Below, one piece after another: positions 6,907 to 15,726 of a stretch of DNA of 42,183 nt. The notes below the pieces were generated by a model, which was given only the letters and a program-made list of their open reading frames with translations, was not told where the DNA came from and searched no databases. The stretch is taken from contig JAGLEV010000053.1 in assembly GCA_023144895.1 (NCBI GenBank), positions 1-42,183 on the forward strand. Reading direction: 5' to 3'. Numbering within the stretch: the first letter of the stretch is position 1; each line of letters opens with the position of its first letter. This DNA comes from Thiotrichaceae bacterium. GTDB taxonomy: Bacteria > Pseudomonadota > Gammaproteobacteria > Thiotrichales > Thiotrichaceae. A program made the translations under genes and the position numbers.

Positions 6907-7578
6907 TTAGCTAATTTGCTTCATAATTTCTTCAGAAATCGTTTTAATTGCTTTAGAACCATCAACAGCAATCACTTCAACATCCGTACTCTTAAAGTAG
7001 TTCACTGCTGCCATTGTGCCTGTGCTTTCATCATAGTAGATATCATGACGCTTATTAATTGCACCTTCATCTTGATCATCAGCACGTGCTGAAAGCTCTC
7101 CACTACAAACACGGCAAACTAGCTCTCCATCTTTCTCAACAGGCTTGATTGCATCAAAAGCAATATGGTTTGGATGATTATTATTGTTCGCACATAATCT
7201 ACGACCCATAATACGTTCTTTAGCAATTTCACGATCTAATGTGATTTCGAGCACATAATTAAGTGCCATGCCAGACTCTTTTAATGCTTTATCCAATGCT
7301 TCTGCTTGTGCTAATGAACGCGGAAAGCCGTCAAGCAACCAGCCTTTCTCTTTTGATTTTGCTAGTGTTTCTAAAACCATAGGAATCGTAATTTCATCAG
7401 GAACAAGGTCGCCACTTTCAATAAATGCCTTCGCTTTCATACCAAGCTCAGTACCCCCTTTGATATGTTCACGAAAAATTGCACCAGACTCAATATGATC
7501 TAAACCATGTTTTTCTTTAACAATGGCACCCTGTGTGCCTTTACCGCTTCCATTAGGTCCAAAAGCTAGAATATTCAT
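6907..7578 (-). CDS. adk: Adenylate kinase
   Basis: 223 residues, close to the long-form adenylate kinase. It interconverts ATP + AMP with 2 ADP in the cytoplasm. The P-loop is GPNGSGKGT at 7-15, the AMP-site motif is LLDGFPRS at 81-88, and the LID runs from about 123 to 170. The P-loop is unusual: Asn9 replaces the Pro of the common GxPGxGKGT. The LID has Cys129, Cys155 and Cys158 plus a His-rich NNNNHPNH, so it may bind metal with a mixed ligand set, unlike the Cys-free LID of enteric enzymes. GGAG lies eight bases before the ATG. It is a single-gene unit with its own terminator. Confidence 0.93.
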   Translation of the reverse strand: MNILAFGPNGSGKGTQGAIVKEKHGLDHIESGAIFREHIKGGTELGMKAKAFIESGDLVPDEITIPMVLETLAKSKEKGWLLDGFPRSLAQAEALDKALKESGMALNYVLEITLDREIAKERIMGRRLCANNNNHPNHIAFDAIKPVEKDGELVCRVCSGELSARADDQDEGAINKRHDIYYDESTGTMAAVNYFKSTDVEVIAVDGSKAIKTISEEIMKQIS

Positions 7579-7918
7579 CTGTAATCTCCATTAAGTGACA
7601 TAAAAGTGCTTAGGGTCTAAACGCTTCTATCCCCTAAACAGTTGTTGGTATGTATAAGCCTATAATACCTTTCGTTAGAGAGTATAAGTCAGACAGCGCT
7701 ACAATTATATTGCCATGGTTGGATATATGCAGTACTGACTCATTAAAGTAGCCGATTAGGTGTATCTTTTAGCAAGAAATGACATCAGTGAACAACGGTA
7801 CACTTAATCTATTTTCTCTAAAATTAAGCGGTTTTTTCTAATTCTATGGATATTTTTTTTAATCTATGGTCTTTATTGGCTATAATTGGTCTAAATCAGA
7901 CTGATAGTTGGATAAAAA
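7579..7918. promoter_or_regulatory. Divergent adk/fic promoter region
   Basis: This 340-base spacer between divergent genes has no ORF of interest. On the plus strand a TATAAT (7881-7886) lies about 33 bases before the fic start. It is directly followed by the small palindrome GTCTAAATCAGAC, a possible operator. On the minus strand TATTAT/TTATACT-type sequences near 7665-7690 could serve adk. The assignments are by eye. Confidence 0.4.
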
Positions 7919-8962
7919 ATGAAAGTACATTCTTTAGAAATAACCCCTGACATACTCAGAATTATTGCAGATATAGATGATTTTCGGGGAAGCTGGAGAA
8001 CCATGCGAAGCTTAACTCCAGAACGATTGGCTGTGTTGAAACGGGTTGCCACGATTGAAAGTATCGGGTCATCAACTAGAATAGAGGGGGTACGCCTTAC
8101 TGACTTGGAAATAGAAGATGTATTAAGTCACTTAGAGGCTAAATCGTTTACAAGCCGTGATGAACAAGAGGTGGCTGGTTATGCAGAAGTCATGGAGGTT
8201 ATTTTTAAGGGGTATGAAGCTATTGATTTGAGTGAAAATTATATAAAACAGCTTCACAGCATACTATTAAAGCATTCTGATAAAGATGTGCGACACCGAG
8301 GGCAATATAAAACACTGAGTAATAACGTAGAGGCGTTTGACGCAACAGGGAAAAGTTTAGGGGTTGTTTTTCAAACGGTTACTCCTTTTGAAACGCCTAT
8401 AAAGATGCAAGAGTTGATCTATTGGACAAGAGAATCACTAGCCGATAATAGCTTGCACCCATTGTTAGTTATGGGAGTTTTTGTTGTAGTATTTCTACAG
8501 ATACACCCTTTTCAGGATGGGAATGGTCGATTATCCCGTGCCTTAACCACTTTATTACTACTTAAATATAACTACCCTTACGTGCCTTATAGCTCTTTGG
8601 AAAGTGTGATAGAACAGAACAAAGAGGGATATTATTTAGGCTTAAGAAGGACACAGGGGACGTTAGAAAAAGAAAATCCAAATTGGTCACCATGGTTACG
8701 GTTTTTTCTTTCTTCACTACAAGCCCAAAAAAACCGTTTAGCCTCAAAATTAAACCTTAATGATGAATGGGGCATACTGCCTAAAGAATCCCTTTTGATT
8801 ATGGAGTATGTAAAAGAAAAAGGACGTATTACCATAAAAGAGGCTGAGGGTATAACAATGGATATTCCTCGCTCTACCCTTAAAAAAAGAATAGCGGACT
8901 TAGTAAAAAGTGGATTATTGTCTCAGCAAGGGAAAGCAAGAGGAACGTGGTATCAACTATAA
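7919..8962 (+). CDS. Fic family AMPylase with N-terminal inhibitory helix and C-terminal wHTH
   Basis: 347 residues. The Fic core has the full active-site motif HPFQDGNGRLSR at 196-207, including the catalytic His, so the enzyme should be active. Fic enzymes transfer AMP or other nucleotide groups to Ser, Thr or Tyr of target proteins. Upstream of the core SSTRIEG (51-57) matches the inhibitory motif (S/T)xxxE(G/N), which makes it a class II, self-inhibited Fic; no separate antitoxin is needed. The last 70 residues (LLIMEYVKEKGRITIKEAEG onward) look like a winged helix. That is common in this subgroup and suggests DNA binding or autoregulation. The target is unknown. Confidence 0.88.
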   Translation: MKVHSLEITPDILRIIADIDDFRGSWRTMRSLTPERLAVLKRVATIESIGSSTRIEGVRLTDLEIEDVLSHLEAKSFTSRDEQEVAGYAEVMEVIFKGYEAIDLSENYIKQLHSILLKHSDKDVRHRGQYKTLSNNVEAFDATGKSLGVVFQTVTPFETPIKMQELIYWTRESLADNSLHPLLVMGVFVVVFLQIHPFQDGNGRLSRALTTLLLLKYNYPYVPYSSLESVIEQNKEGYYLGLRRTQGTLEKENPNWSPWLRFFLSSLQAQKNRLASKLNLNDEWGILPKESLLIMEYVKEKGRITIKEAEGITMDIPRSTLKKRIADLVKSGLLSQQGKARGTWYQL

Positions 8963-9038
8963 AGTGACTCTTTAGATTCTAAATTTGCTCGCAATATCAA
9001 GACTCACTTTCTGTCCGATATTCAAATAATGGCTAGTA

Positions 9039-9068
9039 GCAGTTACCGAACTTTAATCCAGTAACTGC
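9039..9068. terminator. Stem-loop between converging fic and transporter genes
   Basis: GCAGTTAC (9039-9046) and GTAACTGC (9061-9068) form an 8-bp stem with a 14-base loop between the two converging stop codons. It may act in both directions. No clear U-tract follows on either strand, so termination is only probable. Confidence 0.4.
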
Positions 9069-9103
9069 CTAAATATTAATGAGAATAGTGACATAGATAA
9101 ATT

Positions 9104-11062
9104 CTAATAAACCAAATTCATCATTAAAATCAATACAAACAAGAAGAGCAAAGTCATCACACTACCTGCTTTCATAAAGTCAGGCACACGATATCCACCA
9201 GGTCCCATAATCAATGCATTCACTTGATGTGTTGGTATTAGAAATGAGTTTGAAGTTGCCAATGCCACAATCAATGCAAATGTCGCAGGATTACCCCCTG
9301 CCCCAATCGCTATATTGACAGCCAGTGGTACCAGCAATACCGTTGCTCCCACATTGGACATGACCAAGGTAAAGATTGTTGCTAAAATGGCAACCGCTAA
9401 CTGTATGCCCCAGATGGGGAAATCCCCCACAACCTGTAATACATGGTCTGCTATCCACTTAGCGGTGCCCGTCGATTCAACTGCATAGCCTAGAGGAATT
9501 AAACTAGCCAGCAAGAAGACTGTTTTCCATGAAATAGCAGCATAAGCTTCTTCAATCCTCAATACACCCGCCAATACCATACCAATAGCACCTGTGAGTA
9601 AAGCAACGGATAATTTTAGCTCTGTGAATAACACCAAACCTAAAGCAATACTAAAAAACAGCATTGCCCAACCCAATTTATCAGGGCGAACATCTTCTGA
9701 GCGTGGATATTCTGTTGTAATAACGACAAAATCACGATTCCCAGAAATACGCTCCAAAGCAACCCAAGTGGTATAAACCAATAACATATCACCTGCTTGG
9801 AATGGAATATCCCGAATACCTTGCTCACTCTCTTCAGCGTAAATGGTTTTACCGTTACGCAAAATACCCATTAATGACAAGCCATATTGTTTACGCAACC
9901 AAATATCACAGGCTGACTTACCAATTAAACTTGATGTTGAAGAAATAAGGATTTCTGCCATACCAGAATGCTTATGTGACATCACATCAACAAAACTTGC
10001 CGTTCCTTTATTGATCTTTAAAGGTAGCTCATTGGCAACTTCTTTTGAGGCTAAAGCAACAACACCTAACTTTTGCCCTGAATGAAGAACAATATTACGA
10101 TCAATTCCTTGAATACCAGCCTGGGTACTGCCACCCTGTTTAAGTGCAATAACACGTATATTGTATTGCTGTTCAACTGCTCTAATTTTTTGATTGGTCA
10201 GTTGTGTATTTTTATCGATATGGATTTCTTGCAAGCTAAGGTCAATATCATAAGTATTACGAAAATATTCTAAGCTATCCGTCTCTTTTTCATTCTCTTC
10301 TATCGCAGGTAGTACAAAACGACCTGCAATAATGAAGTACAACACACCCACCGTTACCAGAGCTAGACCAATAGGAGTGACCGAAAATAAACCCCATGTT
10401 TCCATCTGACTTTCAGGGGGAATATGCTTATTAGATGTGAGGATTAGATCATTCAGTAAAATGAGTGGGCTAGAGCCAATCATCGTCACCGTACCCCCCA
10501 GAATGGCACAAAACCCCATTGGCATCAGTAAGCGTGACATAGGAATACTAGCTCGCTTTGAAATCCGCCCAACCACTGGCAGGAATAAAGCCGCGGCTCC
10601 TACATTCTGCATAAAAGATGAAATAATAGCGACTGTGCCTGAAACCACAGGAATAATACCTTTCTCTTTTGTACCACCGACTTTCAGAATAAAGGCGGCA
10701 ACCTTAGACATAATCCCTGTCTTGTCCAGCCCTGCACCAATAATCATTACCGCCATAATGGAGACAACCGCATTACTCGAAAAGCCATCAAAGAGATGAT
10801 CACTAGGCACTAAACCGTGCTCTAGCCCAATATAAGGGGCAAAAAGTGAACTAAGCCCCAGCAAAACCATAATGACAATCGCTGCCACATCAACACTAAC
10901 CACTTCAAATGCAAATAAATAGACGGTTAATAATAAAATGGCGAATGCCCATGCAATACCCGCTGTAGGCACGAGACTAGCCAAATAAATAGCCATAATA
11001 AGGAAAAAAGCAGCACCAAGTGTATGCTTAGAGAATAGAGTGTTTTTTAGTGTCGTTATCAT
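9104..11062 (-). CDS. SLC13/DASS-type anion transporter with two RCK_C (TrkA_C) domains
   Basis: 652 residues. An N-terminal membrane half (about 12-255) and a C-terminal membrane half (about 465-650) flank a cytoplasmic insert with two TrkA_C-type modules. The first is near 270-355 (LTNQKIRAVEQQYNIRVIAL) and the second near 365-450 (LIGKSACDIWLRKQYGLSLM). Each half has a family hairpin motif: FMQNVGAAALFLPV with GSSPLILLN, and VMSNVGATVLLVP with ATSNSFLIPTHQVN. Family members import sulfate, dicarboxylates or similar anions with Na+. The RCK-bearing subgroup includes sulfate permeases, but the substrate here is unproven. The ATG at 11060-11062 has no strong ribosome binding site. It stands alone. 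Confidence 0.85.
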   Translation of the reverse strand: MITTLKNTLFSKHTLGAAFFLIMAIYLASLVPTAGIAWAFAILLLTVYLFAFEVVSVDVAAIVIMVLLGLSSLFAPYIGLEHGLVPSDHLFDGFSSNAVVSIMAVMIIGAGLDKTGIMSKVAAFILKVGGTKEKGIIPVVSGTVAIISSFMQNVGAAALFLPVVGRISKRASIPMSRLLMPMGFCAILGGTVTMIGSSPLILLNDLILTSNKHIPPESQMETWGLFSVTPIGLALVTVGVLYFIIAGRFVLPAIEENEKETDSLEYFRNTYDIDLSLQEIHIDKNTQLTNQKIRAVEQQYNIRVIALKQGGSTQAGIQGIDRNIVLHSGQKLGVVALASKEVANELPLKINKGTASFVDVMSHKHSGMAEILISSTSSLIGKSACDIWLRKQYGLSLMGILRNGKTIYAEESEQGIRDIPFQAGDMLLVYTTWVALERISGNRDFVVITTEYPRSEDVRPDKLGWAMLFFSIALGLVLFTELKLSVALLTGAIGMVLAGVLRIEEAYAAISWKTVFLLASLIPLGYAVESTGTAKWIADHVLQVVGDFPIWGIQLAVAILATIFTLVMSNVGATVLLVPLAVNIAIGAGGNPATFALIVALATSNSFLIPTHQVNALIMGPGGYRVPDFMKAGSVMTLLFLFVLILMMNLVY

Positions 11063-11482
11063 TGATCGCAGAAAATTAAGATTAACGTGGAGCTAAGTGC
11101 TGTAAAGCCCAAATACAACGACTAGAGCTGGGATTTAGGCAGAATGGTACGGTAATTCATTTAATAAATCTCAGATTTATTGGGGTTACTTGATATTTGT
11201 AGAGAAGATTAATTGAGTGTAGAGCACTAGCTTTTCAAGTGCTCTACACTCAATCACATCAACAAAGCATTATAGACTATATTATTAGCTAGTTATCAGC
11301 AGAAATAGCCTATTAAAAAAATTAATACTCACCATAAATCCGTACTTTCACAAGAGTGAAATGACTTCTCATTGATTCAACCTTGGTAAAAATAACGGGT
11401 TCATTGTCTTTCATGACATTATCTGTATCGCTACCTCCAAGAATACAGAAAGTAGCAAGATAGCCATTGAATATGACTCGCT
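11063..11482. other. 420-base spacer with two perfect hairpins
   Basis: This lies between the ParB-like gene and the transporter, both on the minus strand. It holds a 3-base-loop hairpin AATAAATC/GATTTATT (11163-11181) and a 17-bp perfect inverted repeat (11212-11254). A minus-strand frame without a usable start (about 11330-11500) reads on from the ParB stop region and ends in TLVKVRIYGEY; it is probably chance. Neither hairpin has a U-tract. Confidence 0.5.
11212..11254. repeat. Perfect 17-bp inverted repeat
   Basis: ATTGAGTGTAGAGCACT (11212-11228) and its exact reverse complement (11238-11254) are separated by nine bases. It lies 150 bases upstream of the transporter start and 229 bases past the ParB-like stop. 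It could be a Rho-type or processing hairpin, a leader structure of the transporter mRNA, or a protein binding site. Confidence 0.6.
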
Positions 11483-12370
11483 TTAGCCCTCTCCTACCAT
11501 AAGAAAATAACGCTCAACATTTTCTTTTAATTCAATCATATCTTTATTGATTTGTACTTGATCAGGTCCGTCATAGCGCAATTCTTCCAGCAAAATCCGT
11601 GAGAGATTTTTATTAATTCGCTTTAAGGGGTTTTTAAGCAAAGTATACTCTTTAGGTAAAGGGATCAGTGTGTCTGTTTCCTCAAGCGCTGCTTGTACTC
11701 CACCTTCTCGTGCCGCACGAATGATTTTCCTTGCCTCTTTCACTGTTTTATCAGCAATCAGTGGTAAAATATCTTCTTGAATATCTTTATCTAGTCGAAT
11801 AATTTCATTCGTTTGACTCGCATTTAACTCACCCAAGCCTCGTGCTTTTTTCACGGCTTCTGAAGCCAAGGCATCACGCTTAATTGCACTTTTAATAACA
11901 GATTTTGATAAACCTGTTTTTTCAGCAGTAATCGCCGCAAAAGAGTTAGTATCTAACTTATCCTTTTCCATCTGCTTTTGCTTACTTTCACCTGTTAGGT
12001 CTTCATTCGATAAATCCACTTTAATCACATCAGGGTTCAGTGTTTCATAAATTTCTCGACCACGATTTAAACACTCTTCTAGCTCCAAGCGACTCAATGG
12101 AGCACGAACAAGATTTTCATCAATAGAAATAAGCTCCTGTTCTAACGGCCCACGATCCACAATATGTACATTACACTCTTTCCAACCTAGCTCAGACATG
12201 GCTTGAAAACGTCGTGATCCTGCTAATAAGTCATTGTCTTGATTAAGAGTAATAGGATTAATTAAACCAATTTTTTCAATACTTTTTTTCAAGGTGTCAA
12301 CATTAGTATTTAAACGTAAATACTTGTTATTTAATTTAATATCGATTAATGCACGTGTTGTTATTTTCAC
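11483..12370 (-). CDS. Stand-alone ParB/Spo0J-like nuclease-fold protein
   Basis: 295 residues. The N-terminal ParB/sulfiredoxin domain spans about 1-95 with the characteristic NPITL, then LLAGSRRFQAMSELGW, equivalent to the GERRxxA box where ParB family proteins bind CTP. Helices follow (LSRLELEECLNRGREIY, later TAEKTGLSKSVIKSAIKR) that resemble the ParB helix-turn-helix. No ParA gene and no GTTTCAC-type parS cluster is seen nearby, so it is not the chromosome partition pair. Such orphan ParB proteins occur in mobile elements and as regulators. The start is a GTG at 12368-12370 with AAGGA nine bases upstream. An orphan AGGAGG sits 50 bases further upstream without a start codon. Confidence 0.75.
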   Translation of the reverse strand: MKITTRALIDIKLNNKYLRLNTNVDTLKKSIEKIGLINPITLNQDNDLLAGSRRFQAMSELGWKECNVHIVDRGPLEQELISIDENLVRAPLSRLELEECLNRGREIYETLNPDVIKVDLSNEDLTGESKQKQMEKDKLDTNSFAAITAEKTGLSKSVIKSAIKRDALASEAVKKARGLGELNASQTNEIIRLDKDIQEDILPLIADKTVKEARKIIRAAREGGVQAALEETDTLIPLPKEYTLLKNPLKRINKNLSRILLEELRYDGPDQVQINKDMIELKENVERYFLMVGEG

Positions 12371-13250
12371 TTGATGAGTCCTTGGTATTGAGAAAGCTGG
12401 GATGGGGAATTTTACCTCCTATGAAAAAAATTGGTAGTGATATTTTATTTGAATTTCAAACAAAGATACACGAAAGAAATAAAAATAAGACTAATATAAT
12501 CAAATAATTATATTAAATAATGCCGTTAACTTACACAGAGGAACTAAGCAAATATATTGACTTTTATAAATTATAGTTTTTTTAATAGGAATAATAATCT
12601 ATCATGGGGAAAATTTCGACCTGTACCATTAATAACTCTATAATAATGACTAAAATAGTCAGTCTTTTGTATTGAAAAATAGTTAATAAATTTTATAATT
12701 TGTTAAAATTCAAGGGCTAAGGGTAAAGTGATAGCAACTTTTTATAGAAATACAGCCGTTTCCATTAGGTTTTAGCTAGAGGTTGGTAGTGCCATCTGCT
12801 AAAAAAGGCAAAGGTCACAAAACTTTATATCCTTCTGTAATAGGGTTCAGAGAAGCAATAAGAACTGCTGATGTGAATAGGTGATGTATCACTATTTTTT
12901 TAGCTATTCTTTTATTATTAAGTTTATCACTGACTGATCGTCTTTCTAATCATTCAGTAAAGGGCATTAAAAAGTATCCATAACTTATCTTAGTTAGCGG
13001 TCATATTGATTTAAAAAAGAGAAATAAAAAGGAAATTTATACACTATCAAGGAAAGGTGTACTCTATTGCAATTTATATACCTTCATAGGATATTATTGA
13101 TTAAAGTAATAATTACAGCGCAAAAAATTATAAATATGATGACAAACAGCATTCGATAAGCTTGTTTCTAATATCGTCTAATCATCCTATTGATAAGATT
13201 AAACAAAATTATAGAATTTATTTTTCCTTCCTATAGAGATGATATAGTGT
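12371..13250. other. 880-base spacer, mostly without recognisable content
   Basis: This very AT-rich spacer lies between the divergent ParB-like gene and the 13251 gene. It includes TGACTAAAATAGTCA (12647-12661), a small palindrome. A 32-codon frame at about 12783-12884 reads PSAKKGKGHKTLYPS and IGFREAIRTADVNR; it looks protein-like but has no family, only a TTG start, and may be a gene remnant. Weakly matching ends near 12753 and 12870 (CAGCCGTTTC and GAACTGCTG) resemble the arms of the 582-701 repeat, but the interior does not. Promoters for both flanking genes should lie here; none is convincing. Confidence 0.5.
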
Positions 13251-14390
13251 ATGCAGGATAACAATGACAAAACAACTAATAATGTTTCAGTTGAAAAATT
13301 AGATACTCATAATGTTAATAGTATCATGGCAAAAATTTCAGAATACTCTGATAGCATCAAAAACCATAAAGTTGATACTGATAAAGTGAGTAAGTTTGCA
13401 ACTTTGTCAGCGTATAGTAAAAAACCAGATCAGGATTTTTATAATTTTATTGAGAGTATGCTTTCATTAAAATGGGTTGAAATATATCAGGATAAAGTAA
13501 ATCACTATCTCGATTCATTTGAAAAAAAAGCGCATGAAAACCTACGAAAGCTAGAGGGAATTAAAGATAATATTTCTGCATTACAAACCTATGAAGAAGA
13601 TGGAATTGTATGGGATAAAGCAAAAGTTATAAAATTTAATCTTATGATTTTTGCAACAGTCTCATTTGCATTACTATTTTCTTCTGTTAGCTTCTTTGCA
13701 ATTTTATACTCATCATGGGATGGTCTAGGAAGCCCTTTTATTAGGGAAAGTGTTTTAGATTATTTCCCTGCCATGGTCACTGCACTTTTTGCCTCTGTTG
13801 GTGGAATATTATTAAAGCTATCAGTCTCCACCGTTACAAAAAAAGAATCTATTGATAAGATAGTTAAAAATATTTCAATTTTATTAATACTATTGATACC
13901 CATGTATGTTTCTTTAATTATTGCCGTTGTTACAGGAGGCGAATTCTCCATAGGAAATACAGGTAATTTCTTTACCAATCTATTTACTAATATTTATTTT
14001 GTCATTACTGTGCATATTATATTAGAAATGATTATGGTGTTTTTGGCGATACACCATCTTATTCGACTGAATGATGAAAGAAAAAAAATAGTCATAGAAA
14101 ATAATCCACAATATAAGAAGATAGAAAGTTTTTTAGCTGAGCAAGAAAATCATATCATTTATTTTATGGGAATGAAGGCTGAATTGGAAAAGGTGATTGA
14201 GGAAATTTATACTAATCGATTCTTACTAAAAACTGATTATGAATTATCATATAATGGCTATAAAAAGAGAAAAGAGCTTGAAAAAACAATCAATGACAAG
14301 GATGTGAAGAAAATGGAATTACATGAGAAAAGACTGAATCAAGAGTTAGAGAGCATAAAAAGTGAAATTGAAGAATTTGGATCTAGCTAA
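13251..14390 (+). CDS. Membrane protein with four helices and coiled-coil flanks, family unknown
   Basis: 379 residues, not recognised as a known family. An N-terminal cytoplasmic part (about 1-125) includes a helical segment ending in YLDSFEKKAHENLRKLEGIK. Four hydrophobic stretches follow at about 131-153, 170-190, 206-228 and 240-270. A long charged C-terminal helix (about 280-379) includes FLAEQENHIIYFMGMKAELE and KELEKTINDKDVKKMELHEK, a probable coiled coil. Both ends should be cytoplasmic. The ATG at 13251 is the only start after an in-frame TAG. The next gene begins two bases after this stop, so the two are co-transcribed and probably work together. Confidence 0.6.
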   Translation: MQDNNDKTTNNVSVEKLDTHNVNSIMAKISEYSDSIKNHKVDTDKVSKFATLSAYSKKPDQDFYNFIESMLSLKWVEIYQDKVNHYLDSFEKKAHENLRKLEGIKDNISALQTYEEDGIVWDKAKVIKFNLMIFATVSFALLFSSVSFFAILYSSWDGLGSPFIRESVLDYFPAMVTALFASVGGILLKLSVSTVTKKESIDKIVKNISILLILLIPMYVSLIIAVVTGGEFSIGNTGNFFTNLFTNIYFVITVHIILEMIMVFLAIHHLIRLNDERKKIVIENNPQYKKIESFLAEQENHIIYFMGMKAELEKVIEEIYTNRFLLKTDYELSYNGYKKRKELEKTINDKDVKKMELHEKRLNQELESIKSEIEEFGSS

Positions 14391-14391
14391 T

Positions 14392-15663
14392 ATGATCAAT
14401 TTTAAAATAAAGATAATACTTGTGCTTGTTTCTATATTCAGCTCCACTGTATTTGCTGGGAATAATTATATAGTAGCAATATCTCCTAATATATCGAGTA
14501 ATAGCTCGGCAGAGTTTCATCAATATTTTATTGGTTTCTTATCTAGCCTAAAAGATGAGGATAGTGTTGAAATATATAATGCTATCACACTAAAAAAAAT
14601 TGATGCTATTGAAATACCTAAAAAATTCACATCATCACGAAGAGGGAAAGAAAGATTTTTCAGAAGAAAACTAAGTAGCTATGCAAATTTTCTAGCTAAA
14701 AATAAAGCAACAAGTAATAATCAGCATAGAATTAATTTTATTGATTTAGTAGATCTTCTATCAGAAAAAGCAAACATTGATGAATTAGAAAATTATTCCC
14801 TCATAATTTATGGTAGTAATACTTTTATATCAAGAGAAATAAGAACCACTAAGGATGCAGTGACTTTATTTTCCAACTACAGTATTAATAATAAGGCAAT
14901 CCGCACAACACAACAAAAAAATATATATTACTTTTATACTAATAAAAATAATATAAGAAGCAGTCTGCCCTTAAAGTATATACATTACAATACATGTCAG
15001 CGATCTGCTGAACTTGGCATTTATTCTAGTAACCTAGAAATGATCAAATCAGTGACTAAAATAAGAAATAAAACAGGAAAATACTCATGTAAAATATTTT
15101 CAAAAAAGAAAAAGAAACGAAAGATTGTTAGCATCATAAAAGAAGAAAAAGGTGATAATCTTGATGAAATATTTAACACTCCCATTATTACTAACCCTAG
15201 CGCTCCAACAGCAAAACATGGAAGAATAAAAGTTGGGTTGCGTTGGAACTATGACGATTGTACAGGCGGAGAAAGAAATTGTGATTTAGACCTTCACATT
15301 AAACCTCATAAGTTTTCATCTGAAATTTATTATAAAAATAAAGACTCGGTAGCTTATGGAAGTCTTCAGAAAGTTAATGCAAATAATAAAAAAAATTCAT
15401 ATGAAATTGTAGACTTAGCTAAATCCAGTATTAAAATCGATGATTTATTGATAGACATAAATTTTTATGAAGGACATGCCCCCAAGGGTATTGACCTTGA
15501 GCTAAGGGTGGTATTTAATGATAAAATTTTTTATAAAAACTTCCATATCAGTGCAACTAATGGGGATCGTGGAAAGTCTTCACGAAAGAATAGTAAGAAC
15601 TGGTTAAGAGTCAACTTAGCTGATGTATTTTCTTCATCGAAGGATCGTTTAACTAAGCAGTAA
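14392..15663 (+). CDS. Secreted protein with YfaP/TerD-like C-terminal beta domain
   Basis: 423 residues from the ATG at 14392. This start gives a clean signal peptide (FKIKIILVLVSIFSSTVFAG); an in-frame ATG at 14362 would put ten extra residues before it and overlap the previous gene by 29 bases. The N-terminal domain (about 24-180) begins NYIVAISPNISSNSS and later has LENYSLIIYGS, a strand-helix pattern loosely like a vWA fold, without a clear MIDAS. The C-terminal domain (about 280-410) contains VGLRWNYDDC and NCDLDLHIKP, a signature shared with YfaP-type (DUF2135) sandwiches and faintly with TerD's LGWD...DFDLDAS. The product should be periplasmic. Its role is unknown. Confidence 0.6.
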   Translation: MINFKIKIILVLVSIFSSTVFAGNNYIVAISPNISSNSSAEFHQYFIGFLSSLKDEDSVEIYNAITLKKIDAIEIPKKFTSSRRGKERFFRRKLSSYANFLAKNKATSNNQHRINFIDLVDLLSEKANIDELENYSLIIYGSNTFISREIRTTKDAVTLFSNYSINNKAIRTTQQKNIYYFYTNKNNIRSSLPLKYIHYNTCQRSAELGIYSSNLEMIKSVTKIRNKTGKYSCKIFSKKKKKRKIVSIIKEEKGDNLDEIFNTPIITNPSAPTAKHGRIKVGLRWNYDDCTGGERNCDLDLHIKPHKFSSEIYYKNKDSVAYGSLQKVNANNKKNSYEIVDLAKSSIKIDDLLIDINFYEGHAPKGIDLELRVVFNDKIFYKNFHISATNGDRGKSSRKNSKNWLRVNLADVFSSSKDRLTKQ

Positions 15664-15676
15664 TAGACTGGTAGTG

Positions 15677-15726
15677 TTAATATTTTTTAGATACTCAGAT
15701 ACAAATAATATGCTAAAAAATATTAA
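15677..15726. terminator. 14-bp AT-rich inverted repeat between converging genes
   Basis: TTAATATTTTTTAG (15677-15690) and CTAAAAAATATTAA (15713-15726) are perfectly complementary with a 22-base loop. The repeat spans the gap between the secreted protein's stop and the acpS stop and overlaps the acpS stop codon. With T-runs in the stem it may serve as a bidirectional terminator. Confidence 0.5.

Noticed and set aside
11325-11500. Minus-strand frame after the ParB-like stop ending TLVKVRIYGEY
   Set aside because: It has no usable start codon except a late internal ATG giving about 30 residues, and no ribosome binding site.
11483-12370. ParB-like gene as part of a chromosomal parAB partition locus
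   Set aside because: No parA and no parS-like cluster nearby; neighbours are unrelated.
12421-12507. 28-codon plus-strand frame starting MKKIGSDILFEF
   Set aside because: It has no ribosome binding site; the bases before it are AGGAGG on the opposite strand. The peptide is short and without family.
12753-12870. Possible third copy of the 582-701 structured element
   Set aside because: Ends and length are suggestive, but the interior shows no similarity to the two real copies.
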